This document shows, one piece after another, positions 1 to 10,466 of a stretch of DNA of 64,000 bases. The DNA comes from Paracoccus endophyticus (GTDB lineage Bacteria > Pseudomonadota > Alphaproteobacteria > Rhodobacterales > Rhodobacteraceae), in NCBI RefSeq assembly GCF_003286075.1, contig NZ_QLUV01000001.1, positions 496,001-560,000 on the forward strand. The letters are read 5' to 3'. Positions within the stretch are counted from its first letter, which is position 1. The number at the start of each line of letters is the position of its first letter. The position numbers and the translations under genes were made by a program. Below the pieces are notes generated by a model. It saw only the letters and a list, made by a program, of their open reading frames with translations. It was not told where the DNA came from and did no database searches.

Positions 1-1
1 G

Positions 2-1210
2 ACCGAGATCTGGCACGCCGATCTTTACCGGCTGGGGGACGCGTCCGAGCTGGTGGAACTGGGCCTCGACGAGGCCCTGGGCAGCGCGATCACGCTGATC
101 GAATGGCCCGACCGGATGGGGGCGCCGCCCGCGGGCGCGCTGACGGTGGCGCTGGACCCCGCCGGTCCCCACCGGCGCCGCATCACCCTGTCGGGCGATC
201 CTGGCCGCTGGGCCGCGATCCCGCGGCTGGTTCTGATCGCCGGGTTCCTGCACCGTGCCGGCTGGGCCGGCGCGCGGGTCGCCCCGCTGGCCGGGGACGC
301 CTCGGCCCGGCGGTATTTCCGCCTGACCGCCGAGGATGGCGGCACGGCGGTGCTGATGGACGCGCCGCCGGGGTCCTGCGGGCCTTACCTGGCGATGACC
401 GGCTGGCTGCGCGACCGCGGCTTTCACGCCCCCGCGGTGCTGGCCCAGGACCCGGACGCGGGCCTGCTGCTGATGCAGGATCTGGGCGACGATCTGGTCG
501 CCCGCGTGCTGGACGCCGACCCCGCGGCCGCGCCGGCCGTCTATGCGCGGCTGGCCGACCTGATCGCGGATCTGCACCGCCACTCGCCGCCCGCGTTCGT
601 GCCGGCGCTGGACGGCCCGGCGCTGGCAGAGCAGGTCGAGCTGTTTGCGGCATGGTATTGCCCCGCGGCGGGCGCCCCGGGGGCGGGCGTGGGCGTGGGG
701 GCGGTGATCCTGGCGCTTTACGCGCAGCTGTGCGCCCAGACCCCGCCCGCGCTGTCGCTGCGCGACTTTCACGCCGAGAACGTGGTCTGGCGGGGCGACG
801 ACCCTCCCGGCCTGCTGGATTTCCAGGACGCGGTGGCGACGCATCCGGCCTATGACCTCGCCTCGGCCCTGCAGGACGCGCGCCGCGACGTGGATGCGGG
901 GGTCGAGGCCGCGGCCCTGGCGCGATACCTGGCCGCAACCGGACACGACCCGGACCGCTTTGCCGCCGCCTATGCGCTGCTGGGGGCGCAGCGCGGACTG
1001 CGGATCATGGGCATCTTTACCCGGCTGTGCCTGCGCGACGGCAAGCCGCGCTATCTGGCGTTCATGCCGCGGGTCTGGGCCGCGATCGTGCGCAACGCGG
1101 CGCACCCGGCGCTGGCGCCGCTGGCCCTGGCGCTGGCGGGCGTGCCCGCGCCCACGCCCGCCCTCATCGAAAGGATCGCCGCCCGATGCGGAACCCGCCC
1201 GACGCCCTGA
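2..1210 (+). CDS. tsaE-amgK: TsaE-AmgK fusion protein, 5'-truncated
   Basis: The window opens inside this gene. The first ~40 visible residues (HADLYRLGD, then LGLDEAL and IEWPDR) match the end of TsaE, the ATPase that helps TsaB/TsaD make t6A on ANN-decoding tRNAs. After a short linker the chain continues as an aminoglycoside-phosphotransferase-fold kinase: GDASARRYFRL near the start of that domain, the Brenner-type motif LRDFHAENVVW and the metal-binding LLDFQDA. This matches AmgK, the anomeric N-acetylmuramate/N-acetylglucosamine kinase of peptidoglycan recycling. The next gene, murU, is its usual partner and begins inside the 3' end of this one (25-base overlap). The frame is open from base 2 with no stop between the domains, so I read it as one fused protein. 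The true start lies outside the window. Confidence 0.85.
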   Translation, partial: TEIWHADLYRLGDASELVELGLDEALGSAITLIEWPDRMGAPPAGALTVALDPAGPHRRRITLSGDPGRWAAIPRLVLIAGFLHRAGWAGARVAPLAGDASARRYFRLTAEDGGTAVLMDAPPGSCGPYLAMTGWLRDRGFHAPAVLAQDPDAGLLLMQDLGDDLVARVLDADPAAAPAVYARLADLIADLHRHSPPAFVPALDGPALAEQVELFAAWYCPAAGAPGAGVGVGAVILALYAQLCAQTPPALSLRDFHAENVVWRGDDPPGLLDFQDAVATHPAYDLASALQDARRDVDAGVEAAALARYLAATGHDPDRFAAAYALLGAQRGLRIMGIFTRLCLRDGKPRYLAFMPRVWAAIVRNAAHPALAPLALALAGVPAPTPALIERIAARCGTRPTP

Positions 1211-1881
1211 TGCTGTTTGCCGCCGGCCGCGGCACCCGCATGGCGCCGCTGACCGACACGACGCCCAAGCCCCTGATCCCCGTGGGCGGGGTCACGCTGC
1301 TGGACCGCGCGCTGGCGCTGGCCCGGGACGGCGGCGCGCGGCGGATCGTGGTCAACACCCATCACCTGGGCGACCGGATCGCCGCGCATCTGGCGGGATC
1401 GGACGTCGTCCTCTCGGACGAGCGCGATCTGCTGCTGGACACCGGCGGTGGGCTGCGCCGGGCGCTGCCGCTGCTGGGGGCGGGGTCGGACGGGACGGCG
1501 GTCCTGACCCTGAATCCCGATGTCGTGTGGACCGGGCCGAACCCTGTCGCCGCCCTGCGCGCCGCCTGGGACGGGGCGCGGATGGACGCGCTGCTGATGC
1601 TGGTGCCGGTCGACCGCGCGCAGGGCCGCGTCGGCGGCGGCGACGTCTCGTGCGCGCCCGACGGCCGGATCACGCGCGGCGGGCCGCTGGTCTATACCGG
1701 CGCGCAGATCGTCCGCCCCGGCCGGCTGGCCGAGATCGCGGCCGAGGTCTTTTCGCTGAACGCGCTGTGGGACCTGCTGATAGCGGAGGGTCGCGCCTTT
1801 GGCGTGATCCATCCCGGCGGCTGGTGCGACGTGGGCCGCCCCGAGTGCATCGCCCTGGCGGAAAGGATGCTGGATGGCTGA
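1186..1881 (+). CDS. murU: MurU, N-acetylmuramate alpha-1-phosphate uridylyltransferase
   Basis: A 231-residue nucleotidyltransferase of the sugar-phosphate family. The N-terminus carries the signature LFAAGRGTRMAPLT followed by the substrate lysine region TPKPLIPVGG, and LNPDVVW holds the metal-binding Asp. MurU makes UDP-MurNAc from MurNAc-1-phosphate produced by AmgK, bypassing MurA and giving intrinsic fosfomycin tolerance where studied. The ATG at 1186 was chosen because it places GRGTRM about 15 residues in, as in the family, and has GAAAGG a few bases upstream. It overlaps the AmgK domain gene upstream and addB downstream by 8 bases, so translation is probably coupled. Specificity (MurU rather than another NTP transferase) rests mainly on the amgK neighbour. 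Confidence 0.85.
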   Translation: MRNPPDALMLFAAGRGTRMAPLTDTTPKPLIPVGGVTLLDRALALARDGGARRIVVNTHHLGDRIAAHLAGSDVVLSDERDLLLDTGGGLRRALPLLGAGSDGTAVLTLNPDVVWTGPNPVAALRAAWDGARMDALLMLVPVDRAQGRVGGGDVSCAPDGRITRGGPLVYTGAQIVRPGRLAEIAAEVFSLNALWDLLIAEGRAFGVIHPGGWCDVGRPECIALAERMLDG

Positions 1882-4858
1882 GATGCGCGGTCTGTTCACG
1901 CTGCCGCCGGGGGTCGATTTCGCGGCCGAGACGGTCGCCGGGCTGATCGCGCGCATGGCCGGCCGCCCCCCCGAGGAGATGGCCCGCGTCACCATCCACG
2001 CCAACTCGGGCCGGACGCTGGCCGCGGTGCGCGCCGCGTTCGACCGGCACGGCGCGCTGCTTTTGCCGCGGATGCGGCTGCTTGGGGACCTGGGGGCAGC
2101 GGATGCGCCACTGGCACCCGCCTTGGCGCGGCGGCTGGATCTGGCGCGGCTGGTCGATGCGGGGCTGGGGGCCGACAGCGGCCAGTCGGTGCCGGCGCTG
2201 ACCGAGTCACTGGCCGCGCTGATGGCCGAGATGCAGTCCGAGGGGCTGGACGCCGCCGCGCTGGACCGCGTCGAGGCCGCCGACCACGCGGCGCATTGGC
2301 AGCGCGCCCTGGCCTTCCTGCGGATTGCCGCCGCGTTCCACCTGTCCGGCCCGCCCATCGACCGCGAGGCGCGCCAGCGCGCCACCGCCGAACGGCTTGC
2401 GGCCGATTGGGCGGCCGGGCGCAACCTGCCAGACGGGCCGGTGATCGTCGCGGGGTCCAGCGGGTCGCACGGGGCGACGCGGCTGTTCATGCAGGCCGTG
2501 GCGGCGCTGCCGCAGGGGGCGGTGATCCTGCCGGGCTTCGACGCCGACACGCCGGCCGATGTGTGGGACCGGCTGGCCTCGGGGGACGAGGATCACCCGC
2601 AGGCCCGTTTCGCACCGCTGATCGCCGCCCTGGGTCCGCCGCGCCCGTGGACCGACGCGACCGCCCCCGATCCCGCGCGCAACCGCCTGGTCAGCCTGGC
2701 GCTGCGCCCCGCCCCCGTCACCGACAGCTGGGTCGCGGAAGGTCCCACGCTGGGCGACCTGAGGCCGCTTGCCCCCCGCATGACGCTGATCGAGGCCGAC
2801 CAGCCCGCCGACGAGGCCGGCGCCGTCGCCGCCCTGATCCGCGATGCCGTGGACCGCGGGCAACCCGTCACCCTGATCGCCGCCGACCGCACCCTGACGC
2901 GCCGGGTGACGGCCGCGCTGGATCGCTGGCGCATCATCCCCGACGACAGCGCGGGCGTGCCGCTGCCGCTGACGGCGGCGGGGCTGTTTCTGCGCCACAT
3001 CGCGGCGCTGTGGGGCCAGCCGCTGGGCATGGACAGCCTGCTGGTGCTGCTGAAGCATCCCCTGACGGCCACCGGCGCGGGCGAGAAGGTCCGCCGCCAG
3101 CACCTGCTGATCACGCGCGAACTGGAACTGCACCTGCGCACGCATGGTCCCGTGTTCCCGGACGGCGCGGCGCTGCGCGACTGGGCAGGCGGCGACGCGG
3201 CCAAAGCCCCGGTGCGCGGCCCCTGGGTGGACTGGGCCGCCGCCACGCTGGACGACAGCCGCGCCCGGACCGGGGCGCAGGACGGCACGGGGAAGGGCGC
3301 GGCGGACGGGTCCGTCGGCGGGCCGGGGTGGGGCGCGGCAGGGGCCGCGCCGCGCCCGCTGGCCCTGCGGCTGGCCGACCTGCGCGCGCTGGCCGAGGCC
3401 TGGGCGGCGGGGCCGGATGGCAGGGCCGAGACATCCGGGCTTTACGCCGAGAAACCGGGCGAAAAGGTCCGCGCCGTGCTGGACCACCTGGCCGCCCATG
3501 CCGCTGCGGGTCCGCCCCTGACCGCGGCCGAGTTCGCGCAGCTGCTGCACGAGCAGTTGCAGGCCCACGCGATCCGCGAGGATGTCGCCGCGCACCCGCT
3601 GGTCCGCATCCGCGGCCCGCGCGAGGTGCGCACCGAGGCCACGGGCCTTGTGATCCTGGGCGGCCTGAACGAGGGCGGCTGGCCGCAGGCCCTGGACCCG
3701 GACCCCTGGCTGTCGCGCCCCATGCGCCGGCAGGCGGGCCTGACCCTGCCGGAACGCCGCATCGGGCTGGCCGCGCACGACCTTCAGATCGGCCTGGGCG
3801 CCGATGAGATCGTGCTGACCCGCGCCCGGCGCAGCGACGACGCCGAGACGATCCCCTCGCGCTGGCTGAACCGGCTGGTCAACCTGATGTCGGGACTGCC
3901 CGCGCAGGGCGGGCCGCAGGTGCTGGAGGCGATGCGCGACCGCGGGCGCCACTGGCTGGCGCTGGCCGCGACAATCGCGAAACCCGCGGCCGAGACCCCG
4001 CGCGCGCCGCGGCCCGCGCCGGTGCCGCCCGCGCCGGCGCTGGACCGCCTGTCGGTGACGGGCATCCGCACGCTGATCCGCGACCCCTATGCGGTCTATG
4101 CCCGCCATGTCCTGCGGCTGTCCCCGCTGGACCCGCTGCGGCCCGTCCCCGATCCCGCCGGCCGCGGCACGGTGCTGCACGCGATCATCCAGCGGTTTCT
4201 GACCCCGCCGCCCACGGCGCTGGACAGCCCCCAGGCCCTGCGCGAGCGGTTGATGGAGGCGGCGGACGCGGTGCTGGCGGCCGAGGTGCCCTGGCCCTCG
4301 ACCCGGCTGTTCTGGCACGCGCGGCTGGCGGGGATCGCGGATCGCCTGGCCGCCGACGAACGCGAGCGGCTGCAGACCGGCGCCCCCCTGGTCGTCGAGC
4401 AGCGCCGCGACTGGCCGCTGCCCGGCCTGCGCTTTACCCTGACGGCGAAACCCGACCGCATCGACCGGCTGCAGGACGGGCGGGCGGTCGTCTATGACTA
4501 CAAGTCCGGCCCGCCGCCCTCGAGCCCCAAGGTCGAGCGGTTCGACAAGCAGCTGCCGCTGGAGGCGCTGATGGTCGAGGCCGGGGTCTTCGGCCCGCCC
4601 ATGGCCGTGGCCGACCTGCGCTATATCCAGCTGGGGGGCGAGGGGAAGACCTCGTGCATCGGCTGGAGCGAGGCGATGCGCGACGATACGCGCGCAGGGC
4701 TGGCGCGGCTGCTGGCCGGGTACCTGGACGGCACCCACGGCTTTACGGCGCGGCTGGCGATGGAGAAGGACAGCGATCCATCCGACTATGACCACCTGTC
4801 GCGGCGCGGCGAGTGGTCGGCGACCGAGGCCGCGCAACGCATCGAGGTGGGACGATGA
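1874..4858 (+). CDS. addB: Double-strand break repair protein AddB
   Basis: A 994-residue protein matching alphaproteobacterial AddB in length and position directly before addA. AddAB is the helicase-nuclease that resects double-strand ends for RecA. The C-terminal third holds the PD-(D/E)XK nuclease region: GRGTVLHAIIQRFL, then TAKPDRID and VYDYKSG, with the conserved D, Y and K residues of the nuclease core. The N-terminal half is an inactivated helicase-like region, as expected for AddB: no Walker A motif is visible. A Gly/Ala-rich insert around residues 465-495 (bases about 3268-3350) looks like a linker. The ATG at 1874 lies within the last codons of murU. The stop overlaps the addA start as ATGA. 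Confidence 0.92.
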   Translation: MAEMRGLFTLPPGVDFAAETVAGLIARMAGRPPEEMARVTIHANSGRTLAAVRAAFDRHGALLLPRMRLLGDLGAADAPLAPALARRLDLARLVDAGLGADSGQSVPALTESLAALMAEMQSEGLDAAALDRVEAADHAAHWQRALAFLRIAAAFHLSGPPIDREARQRATAERLAADWAAGRNLPDGPVIVAGSSGSHGATRLFMQAVAALPQGAVILPGFDADTPADVWDRLASGDEDHPQARFAPLIAALGPPRPWTDATAPDPARNRLVSLALRPAPVTDSWVAEGPTLGDLRPLAPRMTLIEADQPADEAGAVAALIRDAVDRGQPVTLIAADRTLTRRVTAALDRWRIIPDDSAGVPLPLTAAGLFLRHIAALWGQPLGMDSLLVLLKHPLTATGAGEKVRRQHLLITRELELHLRTHGPVFPDGAALRDWAGGDAAKAPVRGPWVDWAAATLDDSRARTGAQDGTGKGAADGSVGGPGWGAAGAAPRPLALRLADLRALAEAWAAGPDGRAETSGLYAEKPGEKVRAVLDHLAAHAAAGPPLTAAEFAQLLHEQLQAHAIREDVAAHPLVRIRGPREVRTEATGLVILGGLNEGGWPQALDPDPWLSRPMRRQAGLTLPERRIGLAAHDLQIGLGADEIVLTRARRSDDAETIPSRWLNRLVNLMSGLPAQGGPQVLEAMRDRGRHWLALAATIAKPAAETPRAPRPAPVPPAPALDRLSVTGIRTLIRDPYAVYARHVLRLSPLDPLRPVPDPAGRGTVLHAIIQRFLTPPPTALDSPQALRERLMEAADAVLAAEVPWPSTRLFWHARLAGIADRLAADERERLQTGAPLVVEQRRDWPLPGLRFTLTAKPDRIDRLQDGRAVVYDYKSGPPPSSPKVERFDKQLPLEALMVEAGVFGPPMAVADLRYIQLGGEGKTSCIGWSEAMRDDTRAGLARLLAGYLDGTHGFTARLAMEKDSDPSDYDHLSRRGEWSATEAAQRIEVGR

Positions 4859-7800
4859 ACGACCGGGTGACGGGCGCAGGCGACGATCCGGCGCACGCCG
4901 GGGATGACGGTGCGCGTGCAGGGCAGGAGATTGCGCCCGCAGGCCACGCTGCCGCGCGCGCAGACCACGGCGGCGCGCACGCATGGCACAACGGCGCACG
5001 CACCGGGCACCCTGCCGCGGACGCGGGGACCGATCCGACCCTTGCCGGCGACCTCGATGCCGCGACGCTGGCGCAGCACCGGGCCGCCGATCCCGCATGC
5101 AGCACCTGGCTGACGGCGAACGCGGGGTCCGGCAAGACCAGCGTGCTGACCGACCGGGTGGCCCGGCTGCTGCTGGGGGGCACGCGGCCCGAACGGGTGC
5201 TGTGCCTGACCTACACCAAGGCCGCCGCGACCGAGATGCAGAACCGGCTTCTGTCCCGGCTGGGGCAATGGGCGATGTTGGACGACGCGGCCCTGACCGG
5301 GCGTCTCGACCGCATGGGCGTGCCGCCGGGCGCCGACCTGGCGGCGGCGCGGCGGCTGTTCGCGCAGGCGATCGAGACGCCGGGCGGGCTGAAGGTCCAG
5401 ACGATCCACAGCTTTTGCGGGGCGATCCTGCGGCGCTTTCCGCTGGAAGCGGGGGTGCCGCACGGTTTTGCCGAACTGGACGACCGCAGCGCGGCCGGGC
5501 TGCGCGCCGACATCATCGAGCAGATGGCGCGCGAGTCCGCGCCCGAGATGGCCGACCTGCTGGCCCTGCAATCGGATCACGATCTGGACCGCTTCCTGGC
5601 GGGCCTGCGCGACTTTGACGCGCCGCCCTGCCCCGCCAGGGTCTGGGACAGCTGCGGCCTGCCCGCGGGCCTGGATGCCGCGCGGCTGCTGGCCGACTGT
5701 TTCCCGCACGGCGAGGCGCATCTGATCGCGGCGCTGATCCCCTTGCTGCGCGCCGCGGGCGGCACCATGGAACGCGACGCGGGCAAGCTGGACGGCGGCC
5801 GGTGGGACGCGCCGGGCCTGGACGAGCTGCGGCGGCTGGAGTCGGTCTTCATCACCGCCTCGGGCCCGAAGGCGGGCCAGGCCAAGATCGGCAACTGGCC
5901 GACCAGGGCCCTGCAGGGCGGCAGTTGCGCCGCGCTGATGGGGCAGATCGACGCGCTGATGAGCCGGGTGGAGGCCGCCCGCCCCCTGCGGATCATGCTG
6001 GACCACGCGCAGCGCACGCTGGCGCTGCAACGCTTTGGCCATGCCTTCTGCACCCGCTATGCCGCCGCCAAGCGGGCGCGGGGCTGGCTGGACTTCGACG
6101 ACCTGATCGACCGCACCGCCGACCTGCTGGGCCGGGCCAGCATGGCGCAGTGGGTGCTGTTCCGGCTGGACGGCGGCATCGACCACATCCTTGTGGACGA
6201 GGCGCAGGACACCTCGCCGCGCCAGTGGCAGGTGATCGAGCGGCTGACGGCCGAATTCACCGCAGGCGAGGGCGCCACCGACCGGCCCCGCACGCTGTTC
6301 GTGGTGGGCGATCCCAAGCAGTCGATCTATTCCTTCCAGGGGGCCGACATCGCGGTCTTCCGCGACCGGCACCAGGGATTCTCGGACGCCTTCGCGGCAG
6401 CGGGCAGCCCGATGCAGGACGCGGCGCTGCGCCATTCCTTTCGCTCGTCCCCGGCCATCCTGTCGTTGACCGACGCCACCTTTCGCGGCCCGGCCGCCGA
6501 GGGGCTGGGCGAGGTGCCGCGCCATATCGCGCACCGCGCCGCGATGCCGGGGCGCGTCGATCTGTGGCCCCCGGTCCCCGACCCCGAACAGCCCGCCGAC
6601 GGCCGGTGGTTCGACCCGGTGGACCGACCCGCGCCGAACGCGGCAGGCCAGGTGCTGGCCCGCGCCGTCGCCCGCGCCGTGCGCGAGATGGTGGGCCAGC
6701 CCTTTCAGCCGCGCGAGGGGGGCGCGCGCCCGATCCGGCCCGGCGACGTGCTGATCCTGGTGCAGCGCCGGTCCGCGCTGTTTCACGACATCATCCTGGC
6801 GCTGAAGCAGCAGGGCCTGCCCGTGGCGGGGGCCGACCGGCTGAAGCTGGCGGGCGAGCTGGCGGTGGCCGACATCCGCGCCCTGCTGTCGGTGCTGGCC
6901 ACGCCCGAGGATGACCTGTCGCTGGCGGCGGCCCTGCGCTCGCCCCTGTTCGGCCTGTCCGAGGACGATCTTTACCGGCTGGCCGCGCCGCGCAAGGGCC
7001 TGCTGATCGAGGCGCTGCGCCACTCGCTGCACGCCGAGGCGATGGAGATCCTCGAGGATCTGATGCGGCGGGCCGACTTCCTGCGCCCGCACGACCTGAT
7101 CTCGCGCCTGCTGATCCGCCACGACGGGCGCGCGCGGCTGATCGCGCGGCTTGGCCCCGAGGCGCAGGACGGCATCGACGAGCTGCTGGGACAGGCGCTG
7201 ACCTATGAGACGGCCGAAGTGCCGTCGCTGACCGGATTCCTGGTGTGGCTGGCCACCGGCGACATCGAGGTGCGCCGCCAGCCGGGACCGGGCGGCGGCG
7301 GGCTGGTGCGGGTGATGACCGCGCATGGCGCCAAGGGGCTGGAAAGCCCGATCGTCATCCTGCCCGACTGCGCCGCCCGCAAGCGAGAGCCGACCCCGCC
7401 GCGCACCATCCTGCCCGAGGCCGGCACCCCCGCGCACTGGCGCGGCAGCGCCGCCGAACGCCCCGACCGCGTCGCCGCCTGGGCCGAGCGCGACCGCCGC
7501 CGCGCCGAGGAGGAGCGCCGCCGCCTGCTGTATGTCGCCATGACCCGCGCCGAAAGCTGGCTGGTCGTGGCCGCGGCCGGCGAGACCGGGACCGGGCTGG
7601 ACAGTTGGCACGCGATGGTCGCGGCAGGGTTCGACGGCGCACATGGCCTGTCGGAAACGCCCCTGCCGACGGCCTGGGGACAGGGCCGGCGGCTGGCCTT
7701 CGGGGACTGGCCCCTGGACGCAAAGGCCGGCGACAGGGCGCCGGGCGATGCCCCCGCCCTGCCCGGCTGGGCGCTGCGGATCGCGCCCCGCATGGACCAC

Positions 7801-8469
7801 CCGCCCGCGCCGGTCGCCGCAACCGCGCTGGGCGGGGCCAAGGCGCTGGCGCCAGCAGGCGCGGCCGAGGCGGGCGGCGACGGCGACCGGCAGGCCGCGA
7901 TGCTGGCGGGCACCCGCCTGCACCTGCTGCTGGAACACCTGCCCGGCCGCGAACGCGCCGAATGGCCCGCGCTGACCCGGGCCGCGCTGGCGGGCGCCGA
8001 GGGCGGGCTGCCCGGCCGGGCCGAGCTGGCCGGTCTGCTGGCCGAGGCCGAGGCCGTGATCGACGCCGAGCCGCTGGCCCACGCCTGGGACCCGCCCGGC
8101 GCGACCGTCCTGCGCGAGGCGGCGCTGACCGCGCCCCTGCCCGGCGGCCGGGTCCTGTCGGGCAGCATCGACCGGCTGATCGTGACGGCCGACCGGGTGA
8201 CGGCCATCGACTACAAGTCCAACGAGATCGTCCCCGACACGCCGGACGGGGTGCCCGCCGGCATCCTGCGCCAGATGGCCGCCTATCGGCACGCGCTGCG
8301 CGCGATCTGGCCGGGCCGCCCGGTCGAGACGGCGATCCTGTGGACGCGCAGCCGCAGCCTGATGGCCCTGCCCGACGCAGCCCTGGACACGGCCTGGGCC
8401 GAGGCGCTGGCCGGGCTGGGCGGCGCGGCCCCGTCGCCCGGCCTTGACCCGGGGGATCGCGCTTCATAG
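4855..8469 (+). CDS. addA: Double-strand break repair helicase AddA
   Basis: A UvrD-family helicase-nuclease of 1204 residues and the AddB partner. Visible motifs in order are Walker A ([14 protein letters not shown]), motif Ia ([13 protein letters not shown]), Walker B ([11 protein letters not shown]), motif III ([16 protein letters not shown]), motif IV ([12 protein letters not shown]), motif V ([11 protein letters not shown]) and motif VI ([10 protein letters not shown]). The C-terminal nuclease has AIDYKSN. The ATG at 4855 overlaps the addB stop by 4 bases. From this start the first ~62 residues are a low-complexity stretch rich in Ala, Gly, His and Asp with no counterpart in typical AddA proteins, which begin close to the QHRAADP region. 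No good in-frame start was seen nearer Walker A, so the extension may be real. Confidence 0.93.
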   Translation: MNDRVTGAGDDPAHAGDDGARAGQEIAPAGHAAARADHGGAHAWHNGARTGHPAADAGTDPTLAGDLDAATLAQHRAADPACSTWLTANAGSGKTSVLTDRVARLLLGGTRPERVLCLTYTKAAATEMQNRLLSRLGQWAMLDDAALTGRLDRMGVPPGADLAAARRLFAQAIETPGGLKVQTIHSFCGAILRRFPLEAGVPHGFAELDDRSAAGLRADIIEQMARESAPEMADLLALQSDHDLDRFLAGLRDFDAPPCPARVWDSCGLPAGLDAARLLADCFPHGEAHLIAALIPLLRAAGGTMERDAGKLDGGRWDAPGLDELRRLESVFITASGPKAGQAKIGNWPTRALQGGSCAALMGQIDALMSRVEAARPLRIMLDHAQRTLALQRFGHAFCTRYAAAKRARGWLDFDDLIDRTADLLGRASMAQWVLFRLDGGIDHILVDEAQDTSPRQWQVIERLTAEFTAGEGATDRPRTLFVVGDPKQSIYSFQGADIAVFRDRHQGFSDAFAAAGSPMQDAALRHSFRSSPAILSLTDATFRGPAAEGLGEVPRHIAHRAAMPGRVDLWPPVPDPEQPADGRWFDPVDRPAPNAAGQVLARAVARAVREMVGQPFQPREGGARPIRPGDVLILVQRRSALFHDIILALKQQGLPVAGADRLKLAGELAVADIRALLSVLATPEDDLSLAAALRSPLFGLSEDDLYRLAAPRKGLLIEALRHSLHAEAMEILEDLMRRADFLRPHDLISRLLIRHDGRARLIARLGPEAQDGIDELLGQALTYETAEVPSLTGFLVWLATGDIEVRRQPGPGGGGLVRVMTAHGAKGLESPIVILPDCAARKREPTPPRTILPEAGTPAHWRGSAAERPDRVAAWAERDRRRAEEERRRLLYVAMTRAESWLVVAAAGETGTGLDSWHAMVAAGFDGAHGLSETPLPTAWGQGRRLAFGDWPLDAKAGDRAPGDAPALPGWALRIAPRMDHPPAPVAATALGGAKALAPAGAAEAGGDGDRQAAMLAGTRLHLLLEHLPGRERAEWPALTRAALAGAEGGLPGRAELAGLLAEAEAVIDAEPLAHAWDPPGATVLREAALTAPLPGGRVLSGSIDRLIVTADRVTAIDYKSNEIVPDTPDGVPAGILRQMAAYRHALRAIWPGRPVETAILWTRSRSLMALPDAALDTAWAEALAGLGGAAPSPGLDPGDRAS

Positions 8470-8519
8470 CTGTGATCCAACCCCGCCGCCCCGCGCGGCC
8501 CGTATTCCAGGAGCATGCC

Positions 8520-8840
8520 ATGTCCACCATGAAAGCCACCGACGCCGATTTCGACAGCATCGTGCGCCAGTCCGACGTGCCGGTCGTCGTCGATTTCTGG
8601 GCCGAATGGTGCGGCCCGTGCCGTCAGATCGGCCCCGCGCTGGAGGAGTTGTCGGCCGAATACGCCGGCCGGGTGAAGATCGTGAAGGTCAACGTGGACG
8701 AAAACCCCGACGCGCCTGCCACCCTGGGCGTGCGCGGCATTCCCGCACTGTTCCTGTTCAAGGACGGGCAGGTCGTGTCGAACCGCATGGGGGCGGCGCC
8801 CAAGGCCTCGCTGAAAAGCTGGATCGACGAATCGATCTGA
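8520..8840 (+). CDS. trxA: Thioredoxin
   Basis: A 106-residue classical thioredoxin, a cytoplasmic disulfide reductant recharged by thioredoxin reductase. The active site is [11 protein letters not shown], with the conserved cis-Pro loop RGIPALFLF and the buried Asp of the family in VVVDFWA. The length equals that of E. coli Trx1. The ATG at 8520 was chosen over an in-frame upstream ATG (8472) because CCAGGAG sits about 6 bases before it and the family starts here. The gene follows addA by 50 bases, the common arrangement in Rhodobacterales, and is followed directly by a hairpin. Confidence 0.96.
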   Translation: MSTMKATDADFDSIVRQSDVPVVVDFWAEWCGPCRQIGPALEELSAEYAGRVKIVKVNVDENPDAPATLGVRGIPALFLFKDGQVVSNRMGAAPKASLKSWIDESI

Positions 8841-8857
8841 CACGGCCGCGCGCCGTG
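8841..8857. terminator. Hairpin after trxA
   Basis: A perfect 6-bp inverted repeat, CACGGC / GCCGTG, with a 5-base loop begins right after the trxA stop. It lies between two convergent genes, so it could act in both directions. There is no U-tract, so it is at best a weak intrinsic terminator or an mRNA 3'-end protector. Confidence 0.35.
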
Positions 8858-8876
8858 AGATGAACGGGGCGGCGGG

Positions 8877-9758
8877 TCAGATCGGCCAGCCGCCCTTTCG
8901 CATGGCCGACCGGATGCGGTCGGCGGCGTCGGGGGCACCGGCGTCGATCGCGCGGTGCTTGAGAAACCACCACAGATAGGCCGCGAAATCCGGCGCGTGG
9001 CCGGGGGCCGCGTCCAGTGCCGCGGGCGCGCCAAGGTCCGCCACGTTCAGCCCGATGTGGTGAAAGTCGATGGCCGCGAACAGCACCGCGGCCTTGCCCA
9101 GCAGATAGCCGTCGAAGGCCACCGCGCTGTTCATCGTCGCCACGAAGGCGCAGTCGCGCAGCCGCGCCATCGTGTCGCCGCCCACGGTCAGGTTCCGGTG
9201 CCTGCGCGCCAGCCGGTCCAGCGCGGCGCGGTCGGCGCGGTCCGGGGCCTCGCGCGGGTGCAGCGTGGCGATGACCGGCCGCCCGGTGGCGCACACCGCG
9301 TCCAGCATGGCGACCGGGCTCATGGTCTGGAACGAGCGTTCCTGCCGCAGCCGGCCCTGCAGGGGCACCAGCACGTGATCGCCCCGCACCGGGTCCGGCC
9401 CCGGCAGCACCCGGCCCCGCAGCCGTCCCGCAAAGCCGCGGGCGGCGCCGGGGACCGCCGCGGGATCGAAGCGCGCCCGCGCCACCGCGAATCGCCAGCG
9501 TTCCACGCAAGGCTCGATGGTCCAGAACGGATAATGATAGGCCCGCCGAAAGCTGAGCGTGCGCGGCGTGTCCGGGCGGCGCATGTGGACCAGGGCGTAA
9601 CTGTCGGGGTCCACCGCCTCGGCCGCGTCGCGCCAGTCCACCGCCCAGCCCGCGCCCTGCACGGCATGGGCCAGGACGCGCATGAACGGGAACGTCCCCG
9701 CCCGCGCGGTGTCCAGCATCGAGCCGTCCAGATAGACGCGCAGAAGGGGCCGTGTCAT
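8877..9758 (-). CDS. Uncharacterised protein, possibly related to capsule polysaccharide proteins
   Basis: A 293-residue soluble protein without signal peptide or membrane segments. I do not recognise it with certainty. A weak resemblance to capsular polysaccharide/surface-sugar proteins comes from the layout: a 'VLVPLQ' strand, then a 'VIATLHPRE' strand, 'NLTVG' and, further on, a conserved '[23 protein letters not shown]' type segment (nucleotide-sugar-binding style, in which a Ser/Asn loop is followed by a kept-secret 'GK'). It starts at 9758 (ATG), is convergent with trxA and is divergent from hslV with 82 bases between starts. That spacer must hold the hslV promoter. A role in surface carbohydrate handling is only an inference. 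Confidence 0.6.
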   Translation of the reverse strand: MTRPLLRVYLDGSMLDTARAGTFPFMRVLAHAVQGAGWAVDWRDAAEAVDPDSYALVHMRRPDTPRTLSFRRAYHYPFWTIEPCVERWRFAVARARFDPAAVPGAARGFAGRLRGRVLPGPDPVRGDHVLVPLQGRLRQERSFQTMSPVAMLDAVCATGRPVIATLHPREAPDRADRAALDRLARRHRNLTVGGDTMARLRDCAFVATMNSAVAFDGYLLGKAAVLFAAIDFHHIGLNVADLGAPAALDAAPGHAPDFAAYLWWFLKHRAIDAGAPDAADRIRSAMRKGGWPI

Positions 9759-9840
9759 GGCGCGCAGGCTAATGCGGCCGCACGCGTTGCGAAAGCCGCG
9801 CCGCGCGCCTATCTGAGCCGCAATGCGAACGGAGGCTGCG

Positions 9841-10398
9841 ATGAGCGACGACCGATTTCCCGGCTGGCACGGCACCACGATCCTGGCGGTGCGCCGCGGC
9901 GGGCGCGTGGTCGTGGCGGGCGACGGCCAGGTCAGCGTCGGCCAGACGGTGATGAAGGGCACGGCCCGCAAGGTCCGCCGCCTGGCGCAGGGCGGGCGCG
10001 ACGTCGTTGTGGGCTTCGCCGGATCGACCGCCGACGCCTTCACCCTGCTGGAGCGGCTGGAGAAGAAGCTGGACTCCGCCCCCGGCCAGCTGCAGCGCGC
10101 CTGCGTCGAGCTGGCCAAGGACTGGCGCACCGACAAGTACCTGCGCAACCTGGAAGCCATGCTGATCGTGACCGACGGCGCGCAGATCTATGTCGTGACC
10201 GGCGCGGGCGACGTGCTGGAACCCGAACACGACGTGGCCGCCATCGGATCGGGCGGCAACTATGCGCTGGCGGCGGCCCGCGGCCTGATGGACAGCGACC
10301 TGGACGCCGAAGGCGTGGCCCGCCGCGCCATGCAGATCGCCGCCGACATCTGCGTCTACACCAACGGCAACCTGACGGTGGAAACGATCGGCGGATAA
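9841..10398 (+). CDS. hslV: ATP-dependent protease HslV, peptidase subunit
   Basis: A 185-residue N-terminal-threonine peptidase (ClpQ), partner of HslU, with which it forms a two-ring proteasome-like protease. The short propeptide ends before GTTILAVRR, so the mature chain begins TTIL with the catalytic Thr. [15 protein letters not shown] and [12 protein letters not shown] are family hallmarks. I chose ATG 9841 because GGAGG lies five bases upstream (9831-9835); an in-frame ATG at 9823 exists but lacks a site. hslU follows after 68 bases, so the two are probably one operon. Confidence 0.95.
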   Translation: MSDDRFPGWHGTTILAVRRGGRVVVAGDGQVSVGQTVMKGTARKVRRLAQGGRDVVVGFAGSTADAFTLLERLEKKLDSAPGQLQRACVELAKDWRTDKYLRNLEAMLIVTDGAQIYVVTGAGDVLEPEHDVAAIGSGGNYALAAARGLMDSDLDAEGVARRAMQIAADICVYTNGNLTVETIGG

Positions 10399-10466
10399 GG
10401 GGCCCGTGCCCGCCCGTCCGCGGCCGCGGACCTGCCCGTGAACCCCTGGACCAAGGCGAAAGACCC

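Noticed and set aside
2207..5098. A 963-codon minus-strand frame opposite addB
   Set aside because: No domains and opposite a gene with a clear nuclease motif.
4786..8292. An 1168-codon open frame on the minus strand opposite addA
   Set aside because: Composition is Arg/Gly/Gln-rich with no domain; it is the codon-bias mirror of addA in GC-rich DNA.
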